Shown in pieces: positions 17,546 through 25,920 of a stretch of 64,000 nt of DNA. Each line of letters opens with the position of its first letter. The first letter of the stretch is position 1. A program made the position numbers and the translations under genes. Origin of the DNA: Desulfobacterales bacterium (GTDB taxonomy: Bacteria > Desulfobacterota > Desulfobacteria > Desulfobacterales > Desulfobacteraceae); contig JAGLHT010000004.1 of the NCBI GenBank assembly GCA_023143455.1, positions 1-64,000 on the forward strand, written 5' to 3'. The notes beneath the pieces were generated by a model that was not told the DNA's origin, searched no databases, and saw only the letters and a program-made list of their open reading frames with translations.

Positions 17546-17643
17546 GGAAGTGCGCGGCTCACTGGTGGGGCCCTCGGACTTCAAATCCGATGTGGGGTGC
17601 TAAAACCGCCCCGGGTGGGTTCGATTCCCATGCACTTCCGCCA
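17546..17643 (+). tRNA. selC: Selenocysteine tRNA, anticodon TCA
   Basis: This 98-base gene has an 8-bp acceptor stem (GGAAGTGC paired with GCACTTCC), the TCA anticodon at 17581-17583 in the loop CTTCAAA, a long variable arm, the T arm with TTCGATT, and an encoded G-CCA end. These are the hallmarks of bacterial tRNA-Sec, so the organism should decode some UGA codons as selenocysteine. The gene stands alone in a region of gene remnants; selC is a known integration site for genomic islands. Confidence 0.96.
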
Positions 17644-17721
17644 ATTACTTCAATAAAATCAAATAGTTAGTTCTCATAAACCAGTTCCCCAAAGTATTAA
17701 ACAATATATTTTTTTCTCCCC

Positions 17722-18090
17722 CTATTTATCGTTATTGTCATATTCATAGTTGGTGGTAACCACACCATCGTCTGCAGAAACAAGTCGACTTGCAGTATCA
17801 TAAGTCATCTGTTTCATGTTGTTTTCTGGTTTTTTAACTGAGGTTAGTTTACCTGTTTCATCATAGGTATTTGTGGTTGTTTCTCTGGCAATGGATTTTA
17901 TTACAAGACCACTGATATTTTTGGATTGTATCATGCCATAGGCAAGATGATTCGTTGGAATTGCTATGTTTATAACTAAAATAGTTAAGATGAATTTAAA
18001 AACTATTTGAACTTTTTTTATACCAGGGCAAGATTTGTTAAGTACACTGCTCATAAAATATTTGATAACATTTACTAAAATTTTAAACAA
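17722..18090 (-). pseudogene. Truncated RHS/YD-repeat protein fragment
   Basis: This 122-codon frame encodes a basic N-terminus with a hydrophobic signal segment (about 27-50). It is followed by YD-repeat sequence (NTYDETGKLTSVKKP, MTYDTASRLVSADDG, TNYEYDNNDK) and then stops. Full RHS proteins exceed a thousand residues, so this looks like the ends of a larger gene joined after loss of its middle. It lies just downstream of selC on the opposite strand. It could still be expressed as a short secreted peptide. Confidence 0.6.
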
Positions 18091-18128
18091 GATTCTTATC
18101 TGTAATCATCCTCTTATTTAAAAATCTC

Positions 18129-18978
18129 TTGCAGGCAAAACTCTCACATGATAATTATCCTTGCATGGATAACAACATTACAAACTCCCATGACAAGCTT
18201 TTTAAAGAAGTCTACAGCAATAAACTCAATGCTATATCCTTTTTAGAAAATTATCTGCCTGAAAAAATATTAGAACTCACAGACCTTGACTCACTTGAAC
18301 TTTGTAAGGACTCTTTTATAGAAAAAAATTTGCAGAAATTTTATTCTGACATGGAGAACAAAAGAGAACCTGTCAAGTATTCTTAACTGCCCCACTGACC
18401 TGCTTGCTGAATACATACCAGACTTTAAATATATCCTTTATGACCTGTCTAAATACTCAGACGATAAAATCAAAGGTACAAAAATCAATCAAATTACCCT
18501 GTTATCCTTTAAATATGTCTTTGGTGAAGACTTTGTTGATAAACTACCTGAGATATTTGCTCTTTTTAAAACCCTGTTTGATAAAAAAACAGATTTGCAA
18601 TTTTTTGAAACTTTGATACTATACATCTTAAGCAATGTTGAGAATATTACAACTGAACAACTTGTTTCTAAAGTAAAAGATACATTGCCTAAAGGAAAAG
18701 GAGATATTATTATGACACTTGCAGAACAACTTAGAAATGAAGGTCATCAGAAAGGTCATCAAAGAGGACTTGAACAAGGTCTTGGACAAGGTCTTGAACA
18801 AGGTCTTGGACAAGGTCTTGAATTTGCCATTGATATGAAATATGGCAATACGCCTGATGCCAAATCAGCCATAGCCATCATAAAAAATATTAAAAATATA
18901 CATCAGTTAAAAGCAATACAAAAATCAATAAAAAAGGCAAAAACAGCCTCTGAACTGATAAAACTGATTAATCGTTAA
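18129..18978 (+). pseudogene. Rpn-family recombination-promoting nuclease remnant, core deleted and frameshifted
   Basis: The N-terminal segment (frame from 18129, HDKLFKEVYSNKLNAISFL) and the C-terminal segment (frame 1, from about 18368, containing YIPDFKYILYDLSKYSDD and running to 18978) match the two ends of the Rpn/PD-(D/E)XK nuclease family. The roughly 100-residue region holding the nuclease catalytic residues is absent, and the two parts lie in different frames near 18365. The C-terminal part carries tandem EQGL/GQGL repeats. The intact family promotes RecA-independent recombination; this copy cannot encode an active nuclease. Confidence 0.75.
18769..18822 (+). repeat. 12-base tandem repeat encoding LEQG/LGQG
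   Basis: Four complete and one partial copies of a 12-base unit alternate between CTTGAACAAGGT and CTTGGACAAGGT, forming two 24-base higher-order repeats. They lie within the C-terminal part of the Rpn remnant and encode glutamine-glycine repeats. Such repeats are common near the C-termini of this family and can vary in copy number. Confidence 0.85.
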
Positions 18979-19283
18979 AGATATTTAAAAAATCAATTTT
19001 ATATAGAATGCACTTTAGGGGAGCAAATGCATCATATTTGCTCCCCTTATTTTTTGCTCATTTTGCCGGATGCATCATAAGCAAAAAGCACTATATATAG
19101 TAGGCAGAGCAGGGTTTTATACAAATTCGAGCTGAAATCCTCTCCAAAATACCGGTTTAATTTGGCAAAACGCAAAAAATCGGCAAATTCTTATGACATA
19201 TAATTTTGATAGCTGAACAAAAGCAAATATTGATTTGAATAATTAGGATATAATTTTTATACATAATAGAAAAGCGAGAAATC
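18979..19283. other. Non-coding stretch between Rpn remnant and amphi-Trp gene
   Basis: Apart from the terminator at 19018-19056, no gene is visible in this AT-rich stretch. It should contain the promoter of the downstream amphi-Trp gene. A TATAAT is present at about 19249-19254, but no well-spaced -35 box accompanies it. Confidence 0.4.
19018..19056 (+). terminator. Strong intrinsic terminator after the Rpn remnant
   Basis: A perfect 11-bp stem (GGGGAGCAAAT at 19018-19028, ATTTGCTCCCC at 19036-19046) with a 7-base loop is followed by TTATTTTTTG. It lies 40 bases after the end of the Rpn remnant on the plus strand. Confidence 0.88.
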
Positions 19284-19523
19284 ATGTCAAAACGAAAAGT
19301 TAAGCCCGAAAGAGATTTGGAAGAAACTTATTCTACAAAAGAATTCGTGGGCAAATTAAGAAGACTTGCTGATTCTATTGAAAAGAAAAAAAGGTTCAGA
19401 ATACAAATTTCTGGAGAAAGGATTTCTGTTCCTCCCAATTCTATATTTAATATAGAACATGAAAGAGAGGGAAATAATGAGGAGATTGAGTTTCAGTTAA
19501 AATGGGTAGTTCCTGAAAACTAA
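19284..19523 (+). CDS. Amphi-Trp domain protein
   Basis: This 79-residue acidic and basic protein fits the small amphi-Trp domain family. It has the STKEFVGKLRRLADSIE helix, a two-strand segment (RFRIQISGERISVP), and a C-terminal EIEFQLKWVVP strand with the characteristic tryptophan. The ATG at 19284 follows a purine-rich AAAAGCGAG. Its function is unknown. It appears intact although its neighbours are decayed. Confidence 0.8.
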   Translation: MSKRKVKPERDLEETYSTKEFVGKLRRLADSIEKKKRFRIQISGERISVPPNSIFNIEHEREGNNEEIEFQLKWVVPEN

Positions 19524-19536
19524 TCTTTATAATTTA

Positions 19537-19692
19537 TTACCAAGTAATATATTTATTGCTGCCACGTACTCTTTGGTGGTTAAATGGTTCCTTAGATAAA
19601 ATTCTATATAAAACATCAGGAATACTTTTTTCATCTTCTACAAGTAAAACACATCTGTCAAGGGTAAGAACCCGGGCAAAGAAATTAAAGAA
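19537..19692 (-). pseudogene. Open 51-codon stretch after the HemN-like stop, unrecognised remnant
   Basis: Immediately after the TAA of the HemN-like gene the same frame stays open for 51 codons and reads like protein (DRCVLLVEDEKSIPDVL, then FNHQRVRGSNKYITW) before a TAA at 19537. It has no start codon of its own near the beginning. I do not recognise the family. It may be the end of a lost gene joined to the HemN-like gene, or chance. Confidence 0.3.
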
Positions 19693-21060
19693 TTATAATC
19701 TTGATGATGTACTCCCAAGGGAATTCGGATTTCTTTTTAAATCTTTTGATTCAAGGTTTAAAGCAAAATCTATTATAAAATCACAAACATCTTCAACAAA
19801 AAATGCACCATTTTCAGTAAGACAGATATGAGTGTCAGTTATCTTAACAAGATCAAATTCTTGTAAGTTTTGAAGTAAAACTTTAAAAATATCAAGTCCG
19901 TTTTCATTAAACCTTTCTTTAAATTCAGCTAAAGAGAGTCCTTTTAAAGCTTGTAAGTTTAAAAAAAGAGTGCGGTACATCTGGTCATCTTTTGATAATT
20001 TAATATATCTTCCAATAGGAAGGATATTTTTATCTATAAGCTTTGAATAAATCTGTGTATCTTCGTGTTTGTCCCAGCTGATTAATTTTGAATAGGATCT
20101 CGCCCTTGAACCAAATGCAATAATTGGCATCTGGTTAATCCAATGATGTCTGTATTCCCAATATTTCTTATCTGTAAAATATCCATTCTGTTCATATCCT
20201 TGCTTTTGCATCCAACTTTGCATCATATATACCATCTGGAAAAGATCTTCATCCTTTACAAGAAGGTCTGGGTTTTTTTTATATATTTCAACAGCAAGAG
20301 GGTTTACGATTTCATGACGAAGATATTCAACAGCAACGGGTTTAATCTCTTCTAATATCTCCATGTCACGTTTAAGGCTTTCTATTGTCTGTCCTGGTAA
20401 TCCTGTCATCATATCGATATTGTTTAGCATATTCAAATCATTCAATGTTGTAATGATTTTTTTAATACTCTCTTTAGTATGTGAACGTTTACATATCTTG
20501 AGAACTTCAGGATCAAAGGTTTGGCATCCAATGCTAACTCGATTGATTCCTATTTCAGAAAGCCCTTTAATTCTATCACTGCTTTTTAATGTTGATGGAT
20601 GAGCTTCAGTTGTGATGCTTGCACCCTCGACAATATTAATATAGTCTTTTAATTTATTTATAATATCCTTTAAATTATCATTAGAGAAAGTTGTGGGAGT
20701 CCCTCCGCCAAAATAGATACATTGCACTTCTCTTCCATCAAAAAGACCTGTTTTAGCAAAAAGTTCAATCTCTTTAAGAATACTTTTAAAATAAAGTTCT
20801 TGTTGTTTCTTATCTGTTTTATGAGGAAATGAATTACAAAACACACATTCTGAAAAACAAAAAGGAAGATGAATATAAATTAATAGCCTTTTATCATTGA
20901 TTATGCTTATTTTTAAATCATCTAAAAAACTATTTATAGTTGATGGCGAAACCATTTGATATTTATGTGGTAAAAAAAGATCAGGTTGATTTTTCGTATA
21001 CTCTAAAGAGCCCTGGAAGAAATTTTTTTTTATTTTTTCAAGCTTATTAATGTCTATCAT
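19693..21060 (-). CDS. HemN/HemW-like radical SAM protein
   Basis: This 455-residue enzyme has the radical SAM cluster motif C68-x3-C72-x2-C75 within YIHLPFCFSECVFCNS, GGGTP at 118-122, and the HemN-family segments TTEAHP, GINRVSIGCQ and MTGLPGQT. A C-terminal HemN-type domain follows (about 350-455). It is not the standard HemN, which has an additional cysteine after the cluster. It could be a heme chaperone (HemW-like), a coproporphyrinogen oxidase relative or a class C methylase. Its proximity to the biosynthetic locus makes a tailoring role possible, but the integrase gene lies between. Confidence 0.8.
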   Translation of the reverse strand: MIDINKLEKIKKNFFQGSLEYTKNQPDLFLPHKYQMVSPSTINSFLDDLKISIINDKRLLIYIHLPFCFSECVFCNSFPHKTDKKQQELYFKSILKEIELFAKTGLFDGREVQCIYFGGGTPTTFSNDNLKDIINKLKDYINIVEGASITTEAHPSTLKSSDRIKGLSEIGINRVSIGCQTFDPEVLKICKRSHTKESIKKIITTLNDLNMLNNIDMMTGLPGQTIESLKRDMEILEEIKPVAVEYLRHEIVNPLAVEIYKKNPDLLVKDEDLFQMVYMMQSWMQKQGYEQNGYFTDKKYWEYRHHWINQMPIIAFGSRARSYSKLISWDKHEDTQIYSKLIDKNILPIGRYIKLSKDDQMYRTLFLNLQALKGLSLAEFKERFNENGLDIFKVLLQNLQEFDLVKITDTHICLTENGAFFVEDVCDFIIDFALNLESKDLKRNPNSLGSTSSRL

Positions 21061-21180
21061 AATACTCCACTAAAACTTTATTTTTTAGAAATTTTTTTTA
21101 AAACCAAAGCTTAATAATATAATATCCAGCTATTATGTCAAATTGAATGTTAAGCAAGGTTCTCATTCTTAAAGCAGACC

Positions 21181-22197
21181 CTATACTTTCCAATTAGGGA
21201 AGTCAAGGCAAGTATCAAGAGGACTTATTACTGGAGGCGGTTCTTTTTTCATGGCTTTGATATAAACTTCTGTCATTTTGACATTTGCATGTCCCATTAG
21301 TTTTTGAACTGTTTTTATGTCTGTTCCATTTTCAAGTAGATGTGTTGCAAATGAATGCCTAAATGTATGGCAAGTAATATGTTTATTAATACCTGCACGC
21401 TTTGCTGCAATTTTAACTGCTTTTTGAAGGCCTGATTCAAGGACGTGATGTCGTCTTATTTCACCTGAACGAGGATCTTTTGAAATTTTTTTTGCGCCAA
21501 ACAAATATTGAAAATCAAATGATTTAACTGAAGTAATTGGTTTTGAAGACATTGCTTCCGGCAGACCGATTGCTCCATATCCCATTTTTAAATCATTTTG
21601 ATGAACACTTCTGACTTTTTCTTTTTGAGCAATCAAATTATCTCTTATAGAACCAGGAAGCATTATAGTTCGGTCTTTTCCTCCTTTTACAGAACGTACA
21701 TATATTTTATTTATTTCAAAATTTATATCCTGGATGCGTAATCTTAAACATTCCATAAGCCTTAACCCACAACCATATAATAACTTTACCATGAGAAGAT
21801 GATTATTTTTCATAAATGAAAAAACTTTAATAACCTCTTCTTGTGCCAGAACAACAGGCAGATTATTTGACTTCTTAATTTTAATAAGTTCAATTTTTTT
21901 TGAAGTTTCTTTATCAAGGACTTTTTGATAAAGAAAAAATAGTGAATTTAAAGCTTGTTTTTGAGTGGCTGGTGATACTTTTTTATCCAATGCCAGGTGC
22001 CTTAAAAAAACTTCAATTTCTTTGCCTTCCATCTCAGAAGAATAGTTAAGGGAATTAAAAAACTTTATATATTTAACAATCCAGCCACAATATATTTTTT
22101 CTGTGTTGTAAGAGTAGTTGTAATATCGTAAAACTTGACGAACCTGATCCATAAGTTTCAATTTTGGATCAGGTTTAAATTTTTTAATATCTTCCAT
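21181..22197 (-). CDS. Integron-type tyrosine recombinase (IntI family)
   Basis: This 338-residue site-specific recombinase has the complete tyrosine recombinase set R146, K171/K174, H277, R280, H303 and Y312. The N-terminal SAM-like domain ([20 protein letters not shown]) resembles IntI. The chain also contains the extra segment between the conserved patches that separates integron integrases from XerC/D (about 210-250, GLPEAM to SGEIRRHH). It appears intact. No attC array or attI is evident beside it, so it looks like an orphan integrase. It lies between decayed genes near selC and the biosynthetic locus. Confidence 0.9.
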   Translation of the reverse strand: MEDIKKFKPDPKLKLMDQVRQVLRYYNYSYNTEKIYCGWIVKYIKFFNSLNYSSEMEGKEIEVFLRHLALDKKVSPATQKQALNSLFFLYQKVLDKETSKKIELIKIKKSNNLPVVLAQEEVIKVFSFMKNNHLLMVKLLYGCGLRLMECLRLRIQDINFEINKIYVRSVKGGKDRTIMLPGSIRDNLIAQKEKVRSVHQNDLKMGYGAIGLPEAMSSKPITSVKSFDFQYLFGAKKISKDPRSGEIRRHHVLESGLQKAVKIAAKRAGINKHITCHTFRHSFATHLLENGTDIKTVQKLMGHANVKMTEVYIKAMKKEPPPVISPLDTCLDFPNWKV

Positions 22198-22237
22198 TAT
22201 TTTACATTATATTCTTAATAAATTTATTCAATGATAT

Positions 22238-22666
22238 TTATAACTTCCCCTTTCTGTCAAGGGCTCCAAGTCGAGACAGGGAATTTTTTTTATTAGATGT
22301 AATAAGATTAATATATTGAGTAACAGGCATTTTCATATGTTGATAATTATAAGAAAAATAAATATTTTGCCCTGTATCTACTCTCTGTAAAATAAAACCC
22401 TTAGACCATTCTTTTAAGTTAACTTTGGTATTTAAAGGTACAATAGAATGACCGCTAAATGGTCCTATCCACTTTGTATAATGAGCTTTAATATCTCTTC
22501 CATTATTCATTACATGAATATTATATTTTGTATAAAGGCTTGCTGCCCCAACCTTTTTTACAGGTGCTTTTTCAGGCGTTGCTATAGGTGGAGACCCAGA
22601 GGTTCTGCACCCAAAAACTATTAAGAGTAATGATACCAAAATTAATAATAAATAATTTCTTTTCAT
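22238..22666 (-). CDS. Small predicted lipoprotein
   Basis: This 142-residue protein begins with a lipoprotein signal (MKRNYLLLILVSLLLIVFGC), so the mature cysteine is residue 20. The ATG at 22666 has AGGAGG at ideal spacing; a longer in-frame start at 22684 has none. The mature part contains WIGPFSGHSIVPLNTKVNL and is soluble. The gene lies 45 bases downstream of the ammonia-lyase gene on the same strand, so it may belong to the biosynthetic operon. No family is recognised. Confidence 0.75.
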   Translation of the reverse strand: MKRNYLLLILVSLLLIVFGCRTSGSPPIATPEKAPVKKVGAASLYTKYNIHVMNNGRDIKAHYTKWIGPFSGHSIVPLNTKVNLKEWSKGFILQRVDTGQNIYFSYNYQHMKMPVTQYINLITSNKKNSLSRLGALDRKGKL

Positions 22667-22711
22667 AAAGAACCTCCTAATCAATTTTTATTGACATTGG
22701 AAATATATAAT

Positions 22712-24304
22712 TTATTCTTTTAAATAGCCATTTAAATCATCAAAAAGTTGAGTAGAGAAAAGTAATGTTCTAAATTTCTTAATATCTTCATTGAAAATTC
22801 TGGTATTATCATATACCTCAAAATCTTTAAGCAGAATATTGTAAATTTTTGAAGTTCCATATCCCATTTTATCAGCATTTCTAAATGACAATGCTTGTAG
22901 ATCAGCTAAGGTTTCAAGAGTTAGAATATGTTTTGCATTGCTTACAAGTCCAAAAGCTTTTCTTGCTGCTACAGTACCCATACTTACAACATCCTGATTA
23001 TTTTGATTGCATGAAATTGAATTTACACTCATAGGAGCTGCAAGATTTCTATTTTCTGCTGCAGATGATGTAGCAAGATATTGTGCACCCATAAAACCCA
23101 TTGTAAGCCCAATTTCTCCTGGTATTAAATGCTCAGGAAGACCTTCGTTTAAATTTTTATCTAAAAGCTTGTTTAACCGTCTTTCCGAAAGATTACAAAG
23201 AGTTGACATTGCGATACATAAAGAATCCATTGCAAACGCAATGCTCTGTCCATGAAAGTTACCACCATGAAGTATTTTATTTTCTTCAGGAATAATTATA
23301 GGATTATCATTGGTTGAATTTGCTTCTATTTCTATGGTTTTAATACAACTATCAATGGTTTCTTTTACAGGAGCAAGAATCTGGGGGGTACACCTGATAG
23401 AATAAACATCCTGGACATTAATATTTGTTTCAAAAACAATGGAATCATTATCTGCCTGTTCTCGAATCTTTTTATGCATATCTTCACGTAATGTAAGGTT
23501 TGAAGTACCTTTATACAAATCTGAGATTATTTTAGATGTTGCAACCTGTCCAGGATGTGGTTTTAAGTTATGTAGGGACATATCAAATGCATCATCAATT
23601 CCACCGAAAATCTCAATTGCAAATGATGCATTTACAATAGCAACATTATAAACCTTTTGGGCTCCAAACATTGCAAAAGCTGCAATACCAGTCATTGCAG
23701 CAGTTCCATTTATTAAAGCAAGCCCTTCTTTATACTGAAGTCTTAATGGCTTTAATTGAGTTCTTCTAAATGCCTCTTTTACGTCAACTAATTCTTTTTT
23801 ATGATAGACTTCGCCTCTCCCAATTAATGCAAGAGACATGTGGGCGAGATGAATCAAATCTCCTGATGCTCCAACACTGCCAGATTTTGGAATATATGGT
23901 GCAATCTGGTTGTTTATCATGTCTCGCATAAGTTCTAAAAGTTCGATTCTGATACCGGAATATCCTTTAATAAGAGTATTTAATCTTACTAAAAGGATGC
24001 CAAGAGAAATATAAGGTAAAATAGGTGCACCCATACCAGCCGCATGACTTATAATTAAATTTTCCTGGAGAGTCTCAAGTTCATCTTTATTAATTATTCT
24101 ATTACACATGGGACCAAAGGAAGTATTAACTCCATAAATAACTTTTTGAGAATCAATGGCATCCTTTAAATAATTTCTGGAAGCTTTACATTTTTCCAAT
24201 GCTTCTTCATCAAGCTCAACTCTTTTATCACCGATTCCAACAGCTACAATATCTTTGTAAGTAAGATCTTTTCCATTTAATATAATACTTGGTCTTTTAT
24301 CCAT
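22712..24304 (-). CDS. Aromatic amino acid ammonia-lyase (HAL/PAL/TAL family)
   Basis: This 530-residue enzyme eliminates ammonia from an aromatic amino acid. The Ala-Ser-Gly triad that cyclises into the MIO cofactor is at 146-148 (GSVGASGDL), and the catalytic tyrosine is in YGVNTSFG (Y58). At the substrate selectivity pair it has Ser86-His87, as in HutH and some tyrosine lyases. Where HutH has glutamate it has glutamine (NNQDVVSMG), which argues against a plain histidine lyase. Next to the adenylating enzyme, the likely product is coumarate or cinnamate as polyene starter. A lyase also starts flexirubin-type pathways. Substrate choice is inference. Confidence 0.88.
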   Translation of the reverse strand: MDKRPSIILNGKDLTYKDIVAVGIGDKRVELDEEALEKCKASRNYLKDAIDSQKVIYGVNTSFGPMCNRIINKDELETLQENLIISHAAGMGAPILPYISLGILLVRLNTLIKGYSGIRIELLELMRDMINNQIAPYIPKSGSVGASGDLIHLAHMSLALIGRGEVYHKKELVDVKEAFRRTQLKPLRLQYKEGLALINGTAAMTGIAAFAMFGAQKVYNVAIVNASFAIEIFGGIDDAFDMSLHNLKPHPGQVATSKIISDLYKGTSNLTLREDMHKKIREQADNDSIVFETNINVQDVYSIRCTPQILAPVKETIDSCIKTIEIEANSTNDNPIIIPEENKILHGGNFHGQSIAFAMDSLCIAMSTLCNLSERRLNKLLDKNLNEGLPEHLIPGEIGLTMGFMGAQYLATSSAAENRNLAAPMSVNSISCNQNNQDVVSMGTVAARKAFGLVSNAKHILTLETLADLQALSFRNADKMGYGTSKIYNILLKDFEVYDNTRIFNEDIKKFRTLLFSTQLFDDLNGYLKE

Positions 24305-24330
24305 AATTTTCTCTCTTTCTATGTTTTTAA

Positions 24331-25683
24331 CTATCTTTTATCAAAAAATGTTTGTCTTTTTCGTTTTTTATCGAATTGATAGATTTTATTATTTGCATGG
24401 TTCTGCGAAATGATTTTAACTTCCGGGGCAACCCTTATTTTCGCTCTTAATTTTTCTCGTATCCAGTCTGGTTCTTTATCTTCATTAACATCATTGTCAG
24501 AAAGAGAAGCATATAAAATAACACGATCAGTGCCATCATTATTTTTAACAGCTTCTACATAACCGCTATGAAATCTTGGCTCTCCTTCAAGTATTGAAAT
24601 AATAGATTCAGGGAAAATAGTAGTTCCTTTGTATTTCAACATCTGATTTTTTCTACCGAGTATTGGACCCAGCCTTTTAGTTTTCCTCCCGCATTCACAC
24701 TTTTCTTTAATGATAAAAGAAACGTCGCCGGTTTTGAATCTGATCAATGGCATTCCTGTTACTCCCAATGGTGTTGTAACAACTTCTCCCACATTACCAT
24801 CTTCTACATTGTTTCCATTTCCATCAACTATCTCAACAACATTTAATTCTGGTCTTACATGTCCGCCTTGTTGTTGTTCGCACTCACAAAACGTAGTTGC
24901 AATTTCAGAGGAGGCATAGGTTGAAAAGATTTTTGCATTCCACATCTTTTCCAGTTGAGCAGCAACAGGAATTAAATTCAAATCTTTGTTTCTGATGGGT
25001 TCACCGATTGCAATAAGTTTCCTGACTTTAGACTTTGCAGGGTCATTACCATTTTTTAAAGCATATTGACCAATCCTGTATATTAATGAAGGCACCCCAA
25101 CTATAACAGTTGCGTCAGTAAAATTTATCATCTCCCAACTCTGAGCTGAATCATTTGAGCCGGCTCTAACCATTCTGGCGTTAAGCTTTACTCCGCCTAA
25201 AAAATATGCAATCCCAGCCATAAAGCATTTATCAATTGCAGCACAAATCAACATTGTGTCTGAGCTAGTAACTCCTGCAATTTTAAAAGCAATCTCTTCA
25301 TTAAAAGCTAATCTTGCAAGATCTTTTGATGTTAAAGGAATAATTGTCGGAACTCCTGATGTCCCAGAAGTGAGGCTTAAATCTACAATTGCTTCCTGAT
25401 CAACACAAATGAAATCATTATTGATATCATTTTTTTTTGTAAAAGGGAGTTTTATAATATCATCAATGGTTTTTATTTCATCAATATCAAGTCCAATAGA
25501 CGAATAAAGGTTTTTATAAAAAGGGCTGTTATTAATTACATAATTAAAATGCTCAAGGAAAAGTTTGTTTTGTATAACTTTAATCGCCTTAACATCTGAA
25601 TATTGTAAGTTTGCATATTCATTATACCAAAACCCATTTATCAATTGAGTATCATTTAAGTGACTATTGTTTTTAATATTCAT
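24331..25683 (-). CDS. PaaK-like aryl-acid adenylating enzyme
   Basis: This 450-residue adenylate-forming enzyme resembles phenylacetate-CoA ligase. It has the P-loop LTSGTSGVP (104-112), the YASSEIATTF motif, RFKTGDVSF and a cysteine-containing CECGRKTKR segment, and a C-terminal mobile domain ending in a basic tail. It lies 26 bases upstream of the ammonia-lyase and is transcribed with it. I infer that it activates the aromatic acid made by the lyase and transfers it to CoA or to one of the carrier proteins. It is divergent from the large plus-strand operon. Confidence 0.87.
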   Translation of the reverse strand: MNIKNNSHLNDTQLINGFWYNEYANLQYSDVKAIKVIQNKLFLEHFNYVINNSPFYKNLYSSIGLDIDEIKTIDDIIKLPFTKKNDINNDFICVDQEAIVDLSLTSGTSGVPTIIPLTSKDLARLAFNEEIAFKIAGVTSSDTMLICAAIDKCFMAGIAYFLGGVKLNARMVRAGSNDSAQSWEMINFTDATVIVGVPSLIYRIGQYALKNGNDPAKSKVRKLIAIGEPIRNKDLNLIPVAAQLEKMWNAKIFSTYASSEIATTFCECEQQQGGHVRPELNVVEIVDGNGNNVEDGNVGEVVTTPLGVTGMPLIRFKTGDVSFIIKEKCECGRKTKRLGPILGRKNQMLKYKGTTIFPESIISILEGEPRFHSGYVEAVKNNDGTDRVILYASLSDNDVNEDKEPDWIREKLRAKIRVAPEVKIISQNHANNKIYQFDKKRKRQTFFDKR

Positions 25684-25825
25684 AGCTTTCTATCAAATTA
25701 ATTAAAAATATTTTGGTTAATAGTTAAAGTTAATTCACACCTGATTGAATTAACACGTCAAAATAAAAAAATAAAGTGGCTTGCCCGAATCCAGTTGAAT
25801 TCAGTAGCAAAATAAAAAAATTCCC

Positions 25826-25854
25826 TTGCACTTTCAAAGCCTAGATTATATAAA
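25826..25854 (+). promoter_or_regulatory. Predicted sigma-70 promoter of the large biosynthetic operon
   Basis: TTGCAC (25826-25831) and TATAAA (25849-25854) are separated by exactly 17 bases. A start near 25861 would leave a leader of about 60 bases ending in AAGGTGG before the CrtI-like gene. The divergent adenylating-enzyme gene begins at 25683, so this 237-base gap is the control region for both directions. A TTGACG at 25756-25761 on the minus strand is a possible but weak element for the other side. Confidence 0.6.
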
Positions 25855-25920
25855 CCCATATTGTAGATTACTAAATAAAACATAATCTTTATCTATAGAA
25901 TTGATTGTTAAGGTGGATAA

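Noticed and set aside
19556-19831. A 91-residue plus-strand frame opposite the end of the HemN-like gene
   Set aside because: Most of it is antisense to a well-supported radical SAM gene and it shows no family features.
21149-21155. A GTTAAGC core site (GTTRRRY) near the integrase end as an integron att site
   Set aside because: It is on the wrong side of the integrase, has no partner inverse core and no attC-like fold around it.
22712-24304. Histidine ammonia-lyase HutH of histidine degradation
   Set aside because: The HutH glutamate is replaced by glutamine and no other hut gene is present; the context is an aryl pathway.
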